The notes under the pieces were generated by a model that was given only the letters and a program-made list of their open reading frames with translations, was not told where the DNA came from and did no database searches. The position numbers and the translations under genes are program-made. Positions 6,901-7,144 of a stretch of DNA of 7,144 nucleotides are shown in pieces; the stretch's first letter is position 1; each line of letters opens with the position of its first letter. Origin of the DNA: Gemmatimonadota bacterium (GTDB taxonomy: Bacteria > Gemmatimonadota > Gemmatimonadetes > Longimicrobiales > RSA9); assembly GCA_019689775.1 (NCBI GenBank), contig JADGGV010000209.1, positions 1-7,144 of the forward strand, in the 5' to 3' direction.

Positions 6901-6986
6901 CGGGTGGGGTGGCGTGCTGCGCCGCCCGCGACCCGGTCCTCCGGGGAAGCCGATCATGACCGAGGTCGAGGGTGCGGGTGGGGTGG
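6901..6986 (+). repeat. Direct repeat CGGGTGGGGTGG on both sides of the lon start
   Basis: The 12-mer is exact at 6901-6912 and 6975-6986, 74 nt apart. The first copy is in the lon leader and the second is in codons 7-11. A shorter version, CGGGTGGGG, also occurs at 6789-6797, upstream of the terminator. In G-rich DNA this may be chance. Confidence 0.5.
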
Positions 6987-7144
6987 ATGTAGGGGAGCTG
7001 CCGGACCGGATTCCGGTGGTTCCGGTCAACGGCACGGTCATCTTCCCGTACGTCGTCCTGCCGCTTGCGTTGACGGACCCGACGCTGGTGCGGCTGCTGC
7101 GGGAGGCGGCGGCGGGGGCGGGGGTAGTCGCGCTGTTGACGCTG
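6956..7144 (+). CDS. lon: Lon protease, N-terminal fragment (cut by the window end)
   Basis: Only 63 codons are visible. After a short acidic, glycine-rich lead (residues 1-18), RIPVVPVNGTVIFPYVVLPL matches the opening strand of the Lon substrate-binding N-domain, which typically reads LPVLPLRxTVxFP. A segment predicted to be helical (TLVRLLREAAAGAG) and the strand VVALLTL follow, as in that domain. GGGGAA (6943-6948) is a reasonable SD, 7 nt before the ATG. Full-length Lon is an ATP-dependent cytosolic AAA+ serine protease that removes misfolded and regulatory proteins. Because the AAA+ and protease domains are out of view, a stand-alone Lon N-domain protein cannot be excluded. It follows a terminator, so it should have its own promoter in 6874-6955 or just upstream, but I could not identify one. 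Confidence 0.82.
   Translation, partial: MTEVEGAGGVDVGELPDRIPVVPVNGTVIFPYVVLPLALTDPTLVRLLREAAAGAGVVALLTL

Overview
The window comes from a very GC-rich bacterial chromosome, roughly 70-75% GC by eye, with G or C at most third codon positions. All six genes lie on the plus strand. Their products suit an aerobic heterotroph that oxidises short acyl-CoAs and amino acids. Gemmatimonadota, Actinomycetota or Thermomicrobia-like Chloroflexota would all fit. The sequence alone does not settle this, and I hold no strong view on the phylum. I see no mobile element, tRNA, rRNA or CRISPR array.

Layout. Positions 1-1022 hold the 3' five-sixths of a thiolase. Positions 1023-1186 are a structured spacer with several GC hairpins, ending in a terminator-like stem-loop and T4. 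Positions 1187-2131 encode a CPBP-family intramembrane protease whose stop overlaps the start of a 3-hydroxybutyryl-CoA dehydrogenase (2128-2991) in an ATGA junction. A short-chain acyl-CoA dehydrogenase follows at 3041-4171. Positions 4172-4367 are a repeat-rich, partly purine-rich leader. A leucine-type amino-acid dehydrogenase (4368-5423) overlaps glyA (5423-6688) at a TGATG junction. Positions 6689-6955 carry a strong terminator hairpin (6849-6875), and the first 63 codons of a Lon protease run off the end (6956-7144).

How the genes fit together. The acyl-CoA dehydrogenase, 3-hydroxyacyl-CoA dehydrogenase and thiolase supply three of the four steps that take butyryl-CoA or 2-methylbutyryl-CoA to acetyl-CoA units. 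The enoyl-CoA hydratase is not in the window. Leucine dehydrogenase deaminates branched-chain amino acids to 2-oxo acids, whose CoA derivatives could feed the same steps. GlyA interconverts serine and glycine and charges the folate pool. The overall theme is amino-acid and short acyl-CoA catabolism.

Most of the window is ordinary core metabolism, and I do not see a clear new system. The parts that reward a second look are non-coding: the hairpin series and terminator abutting the CPBP protease start, and the leucine dehydrogenase leader with its repeated 9-mers, a triple AGGAGC tract and a matching complementary segment. The placement of a membrane protease inside a beta-oxidation cluster is also worth checking.
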